Notes: generated by a model from the sequence alone, not told the origin. A stretch of 64,000 bases of DNA from Verrucomicrobiota bacterium (GCA_016235555.1 JACRKC010000073.1:62001-126000), one strand, 5' to 3'; numbered from the stretch's first letter, positions 53,302 through 63,109 are shown. Translations and numbers: made by a program.

Positions 53302-53329
53302 CGCCTCGCCCTTCGGCGGGGCGTTTTTT
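53302..53329 (+). terminator. Intrinsic terminator-like hairpin just upstream of the ElyC-like gene
   Basis: CGCCTCGCC-CTTC-GGCGGGGCG forms a 9-bp stem with one T-G pair, followed directly by six T residues, on the plus strand. No plus-strand gene lies upstream, so it either attenuates transcription into the ElyC-like gene 7 bp later, or blocks antisense transcripts. Confidence 0.55.
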
Positions 53330-53335
53330 CCGGCG

Positions 53336-54124
53336 ATGCTGTTTGCGCTGAAAAAATTCGTCGCGTTCTGGCTGCTGCCACTGCCGGCATGCCTGACGCT
53401 GCTGGTCGCCGGGCTGGTCCTCACCTACTCGGCCCGGCGCGCCAGACTCGGCCGCGCGCTGCTCATCACCGCCACCGGACTGCTCCTGCTCTTCAGCAAC
53501 AAGTTGGTCAGCGTCTGGTTGATTCGGCCGCTCGAAGCGCGCTATCCGGTTGTGCCGGAGCTGCGCGAGGGCACGCCGCTTCCGGCGGCGCTGGCCGCGT
53601 GCCGTTATGTGGTCGTGCTGGGTGGCGGCCACGGTGACACCCCGTGGATGCCCGCCACGCTCAAGCTCTCGGCGTCGTCGTTGGGTCGCATCACCGAGGC
53701 GGCGCGTCTGCTGCGGCAGCTGCCCGAGGCGACGTTGCTCCTGAGCGGACCACCCGCCGGCCACCAGCCCGGCCACGCCACGGTGTTTGCCCAGGCCGCC
53801 CAGACCGTGGGGATCGCCCGCGACCGCATCCGCTACATCGACAACGCACGCGACACCGAGGACGAATCGAACGCGGTCAAGCGGCTCGTGGGCGATGCTC
53901 CGGTCGCCCTCGTCACCTCGGCCTGGCACATGCCGCGCTCGGCAGCGCTATTCCGCCATGCAGGAGTCAACGCCCTGCCGTGCCCGGCCGATTTCAAGGC
54001 GAAGCCCAGCCCCGGGTTCCGTTGGAGCGATTGCGTCTGGGACACCGAGTCGCTCGACCGCAGCACGGCGGCCGTCCGCGAACGCATCGGCTATCTCTGG
54101 ATCTGGCTGCGGGGAAAAACCTGA
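53336..54124 (+). CDS. ElyC/YdcF family DUF218 protein
   Basis: A 262-residue membrane-associated protein. The start at 53336 (MLFALKKFVAFWLLPLPACL) matches the N-terminus of E. coli ElyC, which is of nearly the same length. Two N-terminal membrane helices are followed by the DUF218 domain (about 80-255): YVVVLGGGHGD, RITEAARLLRQLPEATLLLSGPP, RYIDNARDTEDESNAVKRLV and VTSAWHMPRSAALFRHAGV. ElyC acts in envelope/peptidoglycan-precursor homeostasis. Preceded by a hairpin with a T-run (53302-53329). Confidence 0.88.
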   Translation: MLFALKKFVAFWLLPLPACLTLLVAGLVLTYSARRARLGRALLITATGLLLLFSNKLVSVWLIRPLEARYPVVPELREGTPLPAALAACRYVVVLGGGHGDTPWMPATLKLSASSLGRITEAARLLRQLPEATLLLSGPPAGHQPGHATVFAQAAQTVGIARDRIRYIDNARDTEDESNAVKRLVGDAPVALVTSAWHMPRSAALFRHAGVNALPCPADFKAKPSPGFRWSDCVWDTESLDRSTAAVRERIGYLWIWLRGKT

Positions 54125-54182
54125 GTCACCCGCGAGATTTGTTTCGCAATCGTGACGCTCGCCGCCAGAGCTTTCGGGTTCC

Positions 54183-54821
54183 ATGTTTTCGCTCAAAAAA
54201 CTGCTCGGAAAAGAGGACAAGTTTTTCGATCTGCTCGAAGCGGGTGCGGAGGAAGCCAAGGCCGCCGTTTACCTTTTCAGCGGCTACCTCGAAGCCGTCG
54301 CCGCGGGGAGCTCCTCCGCCAAGCTCGACGAGTTCATCCAGACGCGGCGCAAGGAAAAGCGCATCCGGCACCAGATGACCGAGGAGTTGAGCAAGACCTT
54401 CGTCACGCCACTCGAGCGCGAGGACATCGAGGCCCTCTCCTTCGCGCTTTACCGCATTCCCAAGCAGGTCGAAAAAATCGTCGAACGGCTCTCGATCTAT
54501 CCCGGCCGCGTGCCGCACGAGGCGTTCAAGCGCCAGGCCGAGCTCATGCTGCAGGCCGCCGAAGCCGTCGTCTTCATGGTGAAACAGCTCCGCGGCGGCA
54601 CCCACATCGAAAAGATCCGCGAGGCCAACGACCGCCTGCAATTCGCCGAGGGCGAAGCCGACAAGGTCATGCTCGGCCTGCTCAAAGAACTCTACCACGG
54701 CCCCTACGACGCCAAGGAACTCGTCATCCTCCAGGAGCTCTTCGAGATGGTGGAGCAGGCCGTCGACCGCTGCCGCAACGCCGGCAACATCGTCGTCCAG
54801 ATCGTCCTCAAGCACTCGTGA
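54183..54821 (+). CDS. DUF47 (PhoU-like) Pit accessory protein
   Basis: A 212-residue all-helical PhoU-like protein (KKLLGKEDKFFDLLEAGAEEA at the start, then HQMTEELSKTFVTPLEREDIEAL and EELFEMVEQAVDRCRNAGNIV-type ending). DUF47 proteins occur beside Pit phosphate transporters and are thought to modulate them. It is 115 bp upstream of the Pit gene in the same direction, with a palindromic repeat between. No signal peptide. Confidence 0.9.
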   Translation: MFSLKKLLGKEDKFFDLLEAGAEEAKAAVYLFSGYLEAVAAGSSSAKLDEFIQTRRKEKRIRHQMTEELSKTFVTPLEREDIEALSFALYRIPKQVEKIVERLSIYPGRVPHEAFKRQAELMLQAAEAVVFMVKQLRGGTHIEKIREANDRLQFAEGEADKVMLGLLKELYHGPYDAKELVILQELFEMVEQAVDRCRNAGNIVVQIVLKHS

Positions 54822-54855
54822 AGATGGCCTCGCGTGCTGCGTTGTGCGTGTCGCG

Positions 54856-54929
54856 GGTGGAGCGCGTTGCCCCCAACGCGCTTTTCAACTCCGCCGCGGG
54901 CCAGCGCGTTGAGGACAACGCGCTCCACC
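54856..54929. repeat. REPIN-like palindromic repeat, GGAGCGCGTTGA class
   Basis: GGTGGAGCGCGTTGCCCCCA and the right arm ending ACAACGCGCTCCACC are inverted copies. It lies between the DUF47 and Pit genes of one operon, only 7 bp before the Pit start codon. Confidence 0.85.
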
Positions 54930-54936
54930 TCCACCC

Positions 54937-56004
<1,068 letters not shown>

Positions 56005-56010
56005 ACGCCG

Positions 56011-57195
56011 TCAGTCGATCGGCGCCGCCGGCAGCGTCAGGAAAAACACCGTCCCCTCGCCCGGGGCGCTTTCCACGCGCACCTCGCCGCCATGCGCCTG
56101 CACGACGTTTTTCACGATCGCGAGGCCGAGGCCCGTGCCGCCCTGCTCGCGTGAGCGCGCCTTGTCCACGCGGAAGAACCGCTCGAACACCCGCACTTTC
56201 GCCTCGGGCGGAATGCCCGGCCCGTCGTCGCGCACGCACAGTTCCACGCGGCCGGCGTCGAGCGCGCGGCCGGACACCGTCACGCGGCCGTTCTCGCGGC
56301 CGTATTTGATCGCGTTGTCGACGAGGTTGGAGAGCACCTGCCGCAGGCGCTCGGCGTCGGCACGCGCCGCGAGGCCCGGCGGCACCGCGTTCTCCAGCAC
56401 GACGCCGCGCGCCGCCGCCTTCAACTGGTAGTCGTCCACCGTGTCCTGCACCGCGGCTCGCAGCGGCACCGCCTCGAAGCGCAGTTCGATCCGTCCGGAA
56501 TCGAGTCGCGCCAGCAGCAGCAAATCGTCGATCAGCAGTGTCAGGCGGTTCGCGTGCTTGTCGATGATCTCCAGAAACCGCGTGAGCGCCGCCGGGTCGT
56601 CCTTGCCGCCGTCGATCAGGGTCTCGGCCGCGCTCTTGATCAGCGACAACGGCGTGCGCAACTCGTAGCTCACGTTGGCCACGAAATCCTGCCGCACGCC
56701 CTCCAGTTCGCGCAGCTGCGTGACGTCATGGGCCACCAACACGGCGCCCGCCGGGGCGTCGTTGGCATCGTGCAGCGCGACGGCACTGATCTGAAGCACC
56801 CGCGCGGCCGGACTTTCGAGCCGCAGTTCGTGCTGAACGACCGAGCCCTCGGCGTTTACCCGCGCGGCGAGGGCCGCGACTTCGTGGTGCCGGATCGCCT
56901 CGAGCAGTGTGCCTCCGGCCATCATGCGCGAAAATCCGAAAATCCGCTCCGCCGCCCGGTTCACGAGCGTGATCCGCCCGCGGGCATCGAGCACGATCAA
57001 GCCCTCGATCATGCTGTCGAGCATCGCCTCCATCCGCGCGGTGTGGGCGTGCAGGGTGTCGGCATGGCGCTGCTTCAGCTCGTCGAACTCGCGCTTGTGC
57101 GCCGCTGCGTCGGCCTTCCATCGCCGCCACAGCCACCACGCGGCGCCGGCGAGCGCCACGAGGGTGGCGAGGAGCGCGGTGTTGAACGTGGTCAT
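56011..57195 (-). CDS. PhoR-like sensor histidine kinase with Tyr at the phospho-acceptor site
   Basis: A 394-residue protein with an N-terminal membrane helix (about 6-24), a PAS domain (about 55-165) and a kinase core. The H-box reads FVANVSYELRTPLS, where the usual phospho-acceptor His (SHELRTP) is Tyr 177 (codon 56665-56667). The ATP-binding part looks complete: N-box LRQVLSNLVDNAIKYG, G1 DDGPGIP and G2 GGTGLGLAIVK. The general layout matches PhoR. Its neighbours are Pit and DUF47 genes, but no response-regulator gene is adjacent. Tyr in this position is known in DivL of Caulobacter. The start at 57195 is preferred to 57555, which reads through the repeat upstream. Confidence 0.88.
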   Translation of the reverse strand: MTTFNTALLATLVALAGAAWWLWRRWKADAAAHKREFDELKQRHADTLHAHTARMEAMLDSMIEGLIVLDARGRITLVNRAAERIFGFSRMMAGGTLLEAIRHHEVAALAARVNAEGSVVQHELRLESPAARVLQISAVALHDANDAPAGAVLVAHDVTQLRELEGVRQDFVANVSYELRTPLSLIKSAAETLIDGGKDDPAALTRFLEIIDKHANRLTLLIDDLLLLARLDSGRIELRFEAVPLRAAVQDTVDDYQLKAAARGVVLENAVPPGLAARADAERLRQVLSNLVDNAIKYGRENGRVTVSGRALDAGRVELCVRDDGPGIPPEAKVRVFERFFRVDKARSREQGGTGLGLAIVKNVVQAHGGEVRVESAPGEGTVFFLTLPAAPID

Positions 57196-57203
57196 GCGAT
57201 CGA

Positions 57204-57278
57204 GGTGGAGCGCGTTGACCTCAACACGCCATGACTTATCGGCAGCGCAAAAACGCGCTGAGGTCAACGCGCTCCACC
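57204..57278. repeat. REPIN-like palindromic repeat, GGAGCGCGTTGA class
   Basis: GGTGGAGCGCGTTGACCTCA and the right arm (57253-57278, ending GGTCAACGCGCTCCACC) are inverted copies. It lies 9 bp upstream of the kinase start codon, so it may lie in its 5' leader. Confidence 0.85.
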
Positions 57279-57653
57279 CGCGGACAGATTTCCTTGAGGG
57301 ACGGAAAGGGGCAACCGTGACGATCACGCGGCTCCCCGGTCCGGGTGGCTCCTGCTCGGAGGGAGGGAGGAACCCACCCGAAAGGCGAACAGGGCAGGCC
57401 GGCATTGGCAGCGGACAGCGTGGCGTTGCGCGATCCGGTGGACGACGGCGCACACCCGGCCGCGATGCACGCCGGCGAACAGCGTTTCGAGAATCAGGCG
57501 AACCTTGGCGCGCTCCCGGTCTTGCGGCGAACCTCGCAGGCCCACCCGCGGGCACGCCGCCTTTCCGGTCGATTGGTGGGGCGGATTGCGCTCCGGTTGC
57601 AGGCGCTTGCGGCGGGCGGTGCCGGTGGGTCGGGCCGATCGGCCATGCTCCGC
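57279..57653. other. 375-bp region without recognised gene, upstream of the kinase
   Basis: No convincing protein or RNA family was recognised. It holds a G-tract segment (GGAGGGAGGGAGG around 57358-57370) inside a GGGTGG/CCCACCC hairpin. The region may carry the promoter of the kinase gene and the 3' end of the convergent-side MFS transcript. Any RNA function is unproven. Confidence 0.3.
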
Positions 57654-58916
57654 CTACGCCGCCTCATCACCAGCCTGCACCCGGGCCGCGCGCGCGACGT
57701 CGCGCTTCGCGCACCAGAAGTAGCCGGCCAAAAGCGACGCCGCCGCGAGCACGAATACCACCGACAGCAGCCCGAACACGGCGCCCAGTCCGATGGTCCC
57801 TTTGAGGAGACCCGCGATCCACACGGCCGTGCCCCCCACCGCCGTCGCACCGGTGTTCATCAATCCGACCGCCGTGGATCGATAAGCGGCGGGCACGATA
57901 TCGCAGACGATCGGTTGCTCGTTCGCGTTGCCGACGCCGCGGAAAAACGAGAAGCACGCCACCATCGCCACGGTCAGCGCGAGGCCCGGATGAAACAGAA
58001 ACGCGAGCAGGAACGGGGCCGCGAGCAGATAGCCGTGCCCGTGCATCAGCATCCGCCGGCGGGTATCGCGGACCGCCGCCTGGTCGGACACCCACCCGCC
58101 GGCCATCGTGCCGAGCACGCCGGTGAACTGCAGCATCACCGCGCCCATCAAGCCCGCCATGCCCAGGCTGAGGTCAAACGTCTCTTTGAAGTAGAGCGGC
58201 AGCCAGCTCAGAAAAATCCAGACGGCGACGCCGGACAGCGCCGCCTTCGCCAGCAGGATGTGGTAGCTGGGCGTGCGCACCAGGTAGTGGAGCACCTCGC
58301 TCAGCCGGGGCTTGGCCGGCTCCGGTGCTCCCGCGCACACGGGGGCGTCGACCAACAGGGGCTGGCACAGCAATCCGAACCCGATCCCGCCCAGTCCGAG
58401 CATCCAGAAGCCGGCGCGCCAGCCAAAGTGATCCGCCATGAATCCGGCGCCGAATCCGCCCAGCACGACGCCGAGGTTCATGCCGGTCAGCAGCAGGCTG
58501 ATCGCCTTGCCGCGCGTCCCGGTGCCGTGATGGGAGGCCGTGAGCGCGATCGCCGCCGGGAGGTAAAAACTCTCGGAAACCCCCAGGGCCACGCGCAGCA
58601 CGAGCAGCGAGACCAACCCGTCCGCCAGGCCGGTGAGCGCGGTGACAAGGCTCCATAGCAGGAGGCTGACGAGCGCGATTCGCCGCCGCGAGCAGCGGTC
58701 CGCCAGGCTGCCAGCGACGGGCGAAACCAGCGCATAGCTCCATAAGAACAGCGAACCCACGAGGCCGAGTTGCTCGTCCGTCAGCCGCAGATCGGTCTGG
58801 AGCGCCGGCAGCACCGACGAAATCGCGGCCCGGTCGCCGTAATTCAACGCCGATCCCACCATCAGGAAAATGACGACCTGCCAGCGCGGCTGGACTTTGG
58901 TGAGGAGCGTTTTCAT
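57654..58916 (-). CDS. Major facilitator superfamily transporter
   Basis: A 420-residue protein with about 12 membrane segments; LTDEQLGLVGSLFLWSYALVSPVAGSLADRCSRRR contains the first MFS loop motif, and SWLPLYFKETFDLSLG and LGTMAGGWVSD the second-half motif. It resembles hexuronate- and organic-anion-type MFS members. The start at 58916 (MKTLLTKVQPRWQ) overlaps the stop of the small ORF at 58913-59251, and the longer frame from 58994 is less likely. It probably imports a sugar or sugar acid released by the upstream sialidase-like and DUF1080 proteins. Confidence 0.85.
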   Translation of the reverse strand: MKTLLTKVQPRWQVVIFLMVGSALNYGDRAAISSVLPALQTDLRLTDEQLGLVGSLFLWSYALVSPVAGSLADRCSRRRIALVSLLLWSLVTALTGLADGLVSLLVLRVALGVSESFYLPAAIALTASHHGTGTRGKAISLLLTGMNLGVVLGGFGAGFMADHFGWRAGFWMLGLGGIGFGLLCQPLLVDAPVCAGAPEPAKPRLSEVLHYLVRTPSYHILLAKAALSGVAVWIFLSWLPLYFKETFDLSLGMAGLMGAVMLQFTGVLGTMAGGWVSDQAAVRDTRRRMLMHGHGYLLAAPFLLAFLFHPGLALTVAMVACFSFFRGVGNANEQPIVCDIVPAAYRSTAVGLMNTGATAVGGTAVWIAGLLKGTIGLGAVFGLLSVVFVLAAASLLAGYFWCAKRDVARAARVQAGDEAA

Positions 58917-59251
58917 CGCCGGGTCCGCTTCGGACGTCCGATACGGATCGAGGCGCGCCGCGTATTCCCGGCCCGCGCATGACGCCGCCACCACCCGTCA
59001 TCCGCCCCTCGTGCCCGGCCCCTCCGGAAGGAATTGTCGCCGAAGGTGAGCTCGGCGGCGGCCGGATCGTCGGCCCCGGCTTTGTCGATTTCCATCGCCG
59101 TGGCGACGGCGGAAGATTCCTCCACCACGAGCCGAACGCCGCTGTTCGTCCGCTGCGTCGCCGCAACACGCCCGGTGCGCGGCCGACCGTCGGCCAGCCG
59201 GACCAGATCGAGGCGGGGATCGGCGAATAGTTGCGGCGCTTTGGCGGCCAT
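58913..59251 (-). CDS. Small ORF coupled on both sides, unknown function
   Basis: An unrecognised 112-residue frame, MAAKAPQLFADPRLDLV to GRPKRTRR, rich in Arg and Asp. Its ATG (59251-59249) shares one base with the TGA of the DUF1080 gene, and its own TGA overlaps the ATG of the MFS gene (ATGA at 58916-58913). Such double overlap is typical of translated operon members. The first ~80 residues (LADGRPRTGRVAATQRTN, AAELTFGDNSFRR) look more protein-like than the basic tail, so it may also be a decayed gene. Confidence 0.45.
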   Translation of the reverse strand: MAAKAPQLFADPRLDLVRLADGRPRTGRVAATQRTNSGVRLVVEESSAVATAMEIDKAGADDPAAAELTFGDNSFRRGRARGADDGWWRRHARAGNTRRASIRIGRPKRTRR

Positions 59252-60216
59252 CACAGCTGGATCGGTTGCAGCCAGATATTGCGGAAGCGCACCGGGCTGC
59301 CGCCGGCGCGCAGGCGGATCGGCGCGACGCCCCCGTCGTCGAGCCGGCGGCGCTCGTGCAGCGTGTGGCCGTTCAACACCACCGTCACCTCCGGGCCGGC
59401 GCCGGCCTCCGGCCGCCGGACGGTGATGTCGAAGCTCTGCCACTGGAGCGGCGGGAGGCAGGCCTCCGTCCGCGGCGCCGCGATACCGAATATCGCGCCG
59501 CAACTCCCCTTCGTCGGCTCCTGGGCGAATGAGTCGAGAATGTGAATCCGGCAGTTGCCGCCGACGACGATGCCGCTTGGGGCCCGCGCCGGCCCGCGCG
59601 CGTCCGGCTCGAATGGCAGCAGAAATTCGACGTGGAGCCGGAAGCTCCCATAGCTCGCCGTCGTGACCAGATCCGTCGCGCCCGCCTGCATGGAGCCGTC
59701 CGCGAGTTGCGGCCAGTCCGCCGCCTTTTCGTCGGCGCGGCGCCAGTGTTCCGCCGCCGAGCGCCCGGAGAGCGTGACCGCTCCGGCGGGCGCGGTGACC
59801 GGCGCGACGTCCTGCCGCTCGCGCGCGAGTTCGATCGTGCCGCTCAGTTCCGAACTGGTGAACGTGCCCGTGGCGCGATCGCCGGCCATTTCGCCGACGA
59901 GTTCGTAGGAGGCTTCATCGGTGCCCGAGGCGTATTGGTAGCGCCCGCGGAAACCGAGCCGTCCGCTCCCGCCGGCGCCCTTGATTTCGAAACGCGAACC
60001 CTGCCCGCCCATCCGCACCCACAGCGAATAGGCGCCGGCCCCGAGCGGCACCACTTGCAGCTGAAACAGGCCGGTCTCGCCACTGTCCGCGCGAAACGTC
60101 CCGGTCCACCGCCCCATGAACGGATCGCCGGCTTCGGCACCGGCGAGGAGCGCCGCGCACGCGAACGCGACTCCGGCCGACACCCACCTGCGGGCGATGG
60201 CAACGAACCGTTTCAC
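59251..60216 (-). CDS. DUF1080 (3-keto-glycoside hydrolase-type) protein, exported
   Basis: A 321-residue exported protein with a signal peptide (VKRFVAIARRWVSAGVAFACAALLAGA); GTG 60216 is the chosen start because the frame further upstream lacks a signal. The C-terminal 180 residues match DUF1080, a concanavalin-like fold: YGSFRLHVEFLLPFEP, SGIVVGGNCRIHILDSF, CGAIFGIAAPRTEACLPPLQWQSFDITV, and FRNIWLQPI. In other organisms such proteins act on 3-keto-glycosides. The N-terminal part (about 30-130) looks like a separate beta-sandwich (WTGTFRADSGETGLFQLQVVP). Part of the minus-strand operon with sialidase-like genes. Confidence 0.8.
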   Translation of the reverse strand: MKRFVAIARRWVSAGVAFACAALLAGAEAGDPFMGRWTGTFRADSGETGLFQLQVVPLGAGAYSLWVRMGGQGSRFEIKGAGGSGRLGFRGRYQYASGTDEASYELVGEMAGDRATGTFTSSELSGTIELARERQDVAPVTAPAGAVTLSGRSAAEHWRRADEKAADWPQLADGSMQAGATDLVTTASYGSFRLHVEFLLPFEPDARGPARAPSGIVVGGNCRIHILDSFAQEPTKGSCGAIFGIAAPRTEACLPPLQWQSFDITVRRPEAGAGPEVTVVLNGHTLHERRRLDDGGVAPIRLRAGGSPVRFRNIWLQPIQL

Positions 60217-60383
60217 TCGCGATCGGCCCGACACCGCGAAGCTTGCTTCGCCCTGGTTGAGGCAGCCGGGAGCCTGAGCGACGGGCGGCGCGTCCACTCG
60301 CTCACGCTCGCGGCTGCTCGAATCGGAAAATGTGGGGAGGGCATGATGGGCGGTTTTACCCCGGAGCTTGCTCTGGCGCGGCT

Positions 60384-61721
60384 TTACTTCGCGTAGAACC
60401 ACGCGATGGGCAGCACACGGACCCGGTTGGCGCGAGCCTCCGGGCCGAGGCCGAGTTTTTTCAGGAACTCCTCGTAGTCCATGCCGTAGGTTCCGGTGAT
60501 CACGTCCTTGTCGCCCGGGGTCGAGACGCCGTAGGTGATCACGGCTTTGCCATCGGCAAACGTGCAGCTCGGGTAGCTGATGCGCAGCGGTCCGGGTGCC
60601 CGGAAATAACGTTTCCGGTCGAGCGGCTGGCGGACCGGCCCCATCAGGCGGGCGCGCGGCGGATCGTCGTCGAGGCGCGTGGTGTCGTCCAGCGACTCGA
60701 GGTTCTTGAAATTCCGCCACGTGACACCGCCGTCACTGCTGATCGCGCAACTGAGGCGGTGGCGGTAGAGCCCCTCCTGGTCCTCGAGCGCGGAAATCTG
60801 GTTCCAGATCACGAGCAAATCCGCGCTGTCCGGGAGGCGGCGAAGGCTGCACGGCGCGGCCGAGGCGATGAGCGGCGTGGGCGCCACCTCGAGCCAGGTC
60901 TTTCCGCGGTCCTCCGAGTGACAACGGTAGAACCGCCCGAGATTCGTGCGCACCAGCATCAGGAGCCGCCCGTCGGCCAGCTCGGCCACGGCGGGCTCGA
61001 AGGCCGGGTAGTTGCCCTGCATGCCCTGTTCGAGCGAGACGAACACCTCGTTGTCACTGCGCTGCCAGGTGCGGCCCTCGTCGTCGGAGAAGAACACGTA
61101 GCTCACCGAGTGCCAATGCACCCAGCCGTTGGCATACTCGCCGCCGCCGCGCTTCACGACGGGCTTGCGGACGGCGAGCTTCGGGCCCTCGAGCTGCGTG
61201 TAAACGGGCATCACGATCCGGCCGCTGCCGAGCACGAGGGCGCGGTCGTTGGTGCAGGCGACGCGCTCGTTGTCGGCGTGGATCTTCACGGGCGGCGACC
61301 ACGTCTTCCCCTCGTTCCGCGAAACCGTGAAGAACACCTCGGCCACGCCCGCGACCGTCTGACCGAGCGCGCCGGATTTGAGCCGCACGAAATTCGGCGA
61401 GGCCATGCCGCCGGTCAACGGCTGGCCGTTGTCGAGCTTCAACTCGAACGGCTCGCCCCACGTCCGGCCGCCGTCGGCGGAAAGATTGCCGAGGATCGGC
61501 TTGTAGGGTTTGGCGCGCGTGCCCGGGCCCCACGTCCACAGGAGTTTCCCGTCGTTCAATGCGATCACGCTGCCGTCGCTCGGGCTGCGGGATATCTTCG
61601 TGAGCGGCACGAGGGTTTCGATCGGCTCGGCCGCGGCCACCGCGAGCGATGCCAGGCAACTCAACGCGAGCCCGCTCAGGGCGGGCCTCGCGCCCGGGGG
61701 GCGGGCAAGGTGCGGGGTCAT
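60384..61721 (-). CDS. Sialidase-fold (BNR/Asp-box) protein, second of pair
   Basis: A 445-residue exported protein (signal peptide to about residue 31). Five Asp-box motifs are visible: SADGGRTWGE, SRNEGKTWSP, SDDEGRTWQR, SEDRGKTWLE and SSDGGVTWRN. These mark a six-bladed sialidase-like propeller. The catalytic arginine triad and Tyr/Glu pair of true GH33 sialidases could not be placed with confidence, so activity on sialic acid is unproven. The start ATG overlaps the stop of the upstream homologue (61718-61721). The stop is 168 bp from the DUF1080 start. Confidence 0.82.
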   Translation of the reverse strand: MTPHLARPPGARPALSGLALSCLASLAVAAAEPIETLVPLTKISRSPSDGSVIALNDGKLLWTWGPGTRAKPYKPILGNLSADGGRTWGEPFELKLDNGQPLTGGMASPNFVRLKSGALGQTVAGVAEVFFTVSRNEGKTWSPPVKIHADNERVACTNDRALVLGSGRIVMPVYTQLEGPKLAVRKPVVKRGGGEYANGWVHWHSVSYVFFSDDEGRTWQRSDNEVFVSLEQGMQGNYPAFEPAVAELADGRLLMLVRTNLGRFYRCHSEDRGKTWLEVAPTPLIASAAPCSLRRLPDSADLLVIWNQISALEDQEGLYRHRLSCAISSDGGVTWRNFKNLESLDDTTRLDDDPPRARLMGPVRQPLDRKRYFRAPGPLRISYPSCTFADGKAVITYGVSTPGDKDVITGTYGMDYEEFLKKLGLGPEARANRVRVLPIAWFYAK

Positions 61722-63109
61722 GGTTTCGCGGGTTCGAGCGCTTCCTTGAGCTGCGGATTCGCCGCGGGCTCCTTGCCGCCGTAAAACCACGTCAGCGGCA
61801 GCACCCGCAGCACCTGGTTGTAGGACTCGGCGCTCGCGAGCTGGGCCTTCGCCGGATCCTCCTCGAAGCGCGAGTAGGTGTGCGCCACCAGCACGCGGTC
61901 CTTCGTCACGAGCACGGAGGGATAGGAAGTGCGGATCCACCCGTCGGAATCGCCGAGGTGCCGGCCATCGCGTTCGGGCGCGGGCTGCCCCGGGCTGAAG
62001 TGTAATTGCACGGGGCGCGCCGGACGCACCGGGCCGGGCTCGACGCGCGTGCCGGGCAGGAGCGAGGTGATGTTCTGGAAAAACTCCCACACGCTGCCCC
62101 CGTTGCGGCTGATCGCGGCGGATATGCGGGTGCGGTTGAAGCCGCGCATCACTTCCTCGTCGCTCTCCTGGTTCCAGACGATGAGCAGGTGGCCGTTGGG
62201 GAGCCGGCGGATCTGGCCCGGCGTCTCGGTCGCGGCGAGCGACATCGGGGTCGGGCGCGTCCACGTGACGCCGTTGTCGTTGGACCACGCCTGGTAGAGC
62301 CGGTTGAGCGAGCTGCGCATGATCATCAGGAGGCGGCCGGGGCCCACCTCGGCGACGGAGGGCTCGTTGACCTTGTCGAAGTTGGTGCTCCAGTCGTGGA
62401 GGATATAGAGCAGGCCGTCCTTGTTGCGCTTCCAGGTGCGGCCGTCGTCGTCGGAGTAGACGACATAGACGCCCATGAAGCGCGGATCGTGGAAGTGGGC
62501 GTTGGTGCTGACCCATTGGTTTTTCACGAGCCGGCCGACCGCGGGGATTTCGTTGTTGTCGGGGCCGGCGCGCTGGCCGAACGCCGCGTAAACCGGCAGC
62601 ACGATGCGGCCGGTCGAAGTGCGCAACGCCACGTCCTGCAGCAAATGCGTCTGCAGGCCGGCGGGGGTGGCGCGCACCGGCTCCTGCCACGTCTGGCCGC
62701 CGTCCTCCGAGCGCCAGAAGACGATGTGGCCGCTCCACTGCCGCTCCTCGAGCGTGGGCAGACCGGTGTCCTGTTTCATCGCGGCGAGACCGACGCCGCG
62801 GCCGGCGAGCCGCACGAGGCTGGCGCCGCCACCGCCGACCGGGTTGCCCTTCACGTCCTTGCGCTGCGTGGCCTTCGACCACGTGAGCCCGCCGTCATCG
62901 GAGGTGGTGAACGACGTGCCGGCCGCGTGCAGGATGCGCCCGCCCTCGAGTTCGACAAAGCTCGAGGCGTGGCCGAATTTCGTGAAATGCGTGGCGAGCA
63001 CCTCCTGCGGGCGCGTCATGGAAACGAGCGGCGGGTTTTGAGTCTGGGCGGCGCGGGCGCAACCCAGCGAAAGGGCGAGCAGGGCGAGCGGGGAGCGGAG
63101 TCGGTTCAT
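61718..63109 (-). CDS. Sialidase-fold (BNR/Asp-box) protein, first of pair
   Basis: A 463-residue exported protein (signal peptide MNRLRSPLALLALSLGCARA). Asp-boxes are TSDDGGLTWSK, SEDGGQTWQE, SDDDGRTWKR and SNDNGVTWTR, with a weaker SRNGGSVWEF. It shares the WFYGG/WFYAK ending and other segments with the next gene, so the two are tandem paralogues. It is the first gene after the TonB receptor (166 bp gap). Substrate unknown; a sialidase-fold enzyme acting on another sugar or sulfated glycan is equally possible. Confidence 0.82.
   Translation of the reverse strand: MNRLRSPLALLALSLGCARAAQTQNPPLVSMTRPQEVLATHFTKFGHASSFVELEGGRILHAAGTSFTTSDDGGLTWSKATQRKDVKGNPVGGGGASLVRLAGRGVGLAAMKQDTGLPTLEERQWSGHIVFWRSEDGGQTWQEPVRATPAGLQTHLLQDVALRTSTGRIVLPVYAAFGQRAGPDNNEIPAVGRLVKNQWVSTNAHFHDPRFMGVYVVYSDDDGRTWKRNKDGLLYILHDWSTNFDKVNEPSVAEVGPGRLLMIMRSSLNRLYQAWSNDNGVTWTRPTPMSLAATETPGQIRRLPNGHLLIVWNQESDEEVMRGFNRTRISAAISRNGGSVWEFFQNITSLLPGTRVEPGPVRPARPVQLHFSPGQPAPERDGRHLGDSDGWIRTSYPSVLVTKDRVLVAHTYSRFEEDPAKAQLASAESYNQVLRVLPLTWFYGGKEPAANPQLKEALEPAKP

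Noticed and set aside
53225-53335. Upstream extension of the ElyC-like protein
   Set aside because: The residues are not conserved in ElyC, and the segment contains a terminator-like hairpin; ATG 53336 matches the family start.
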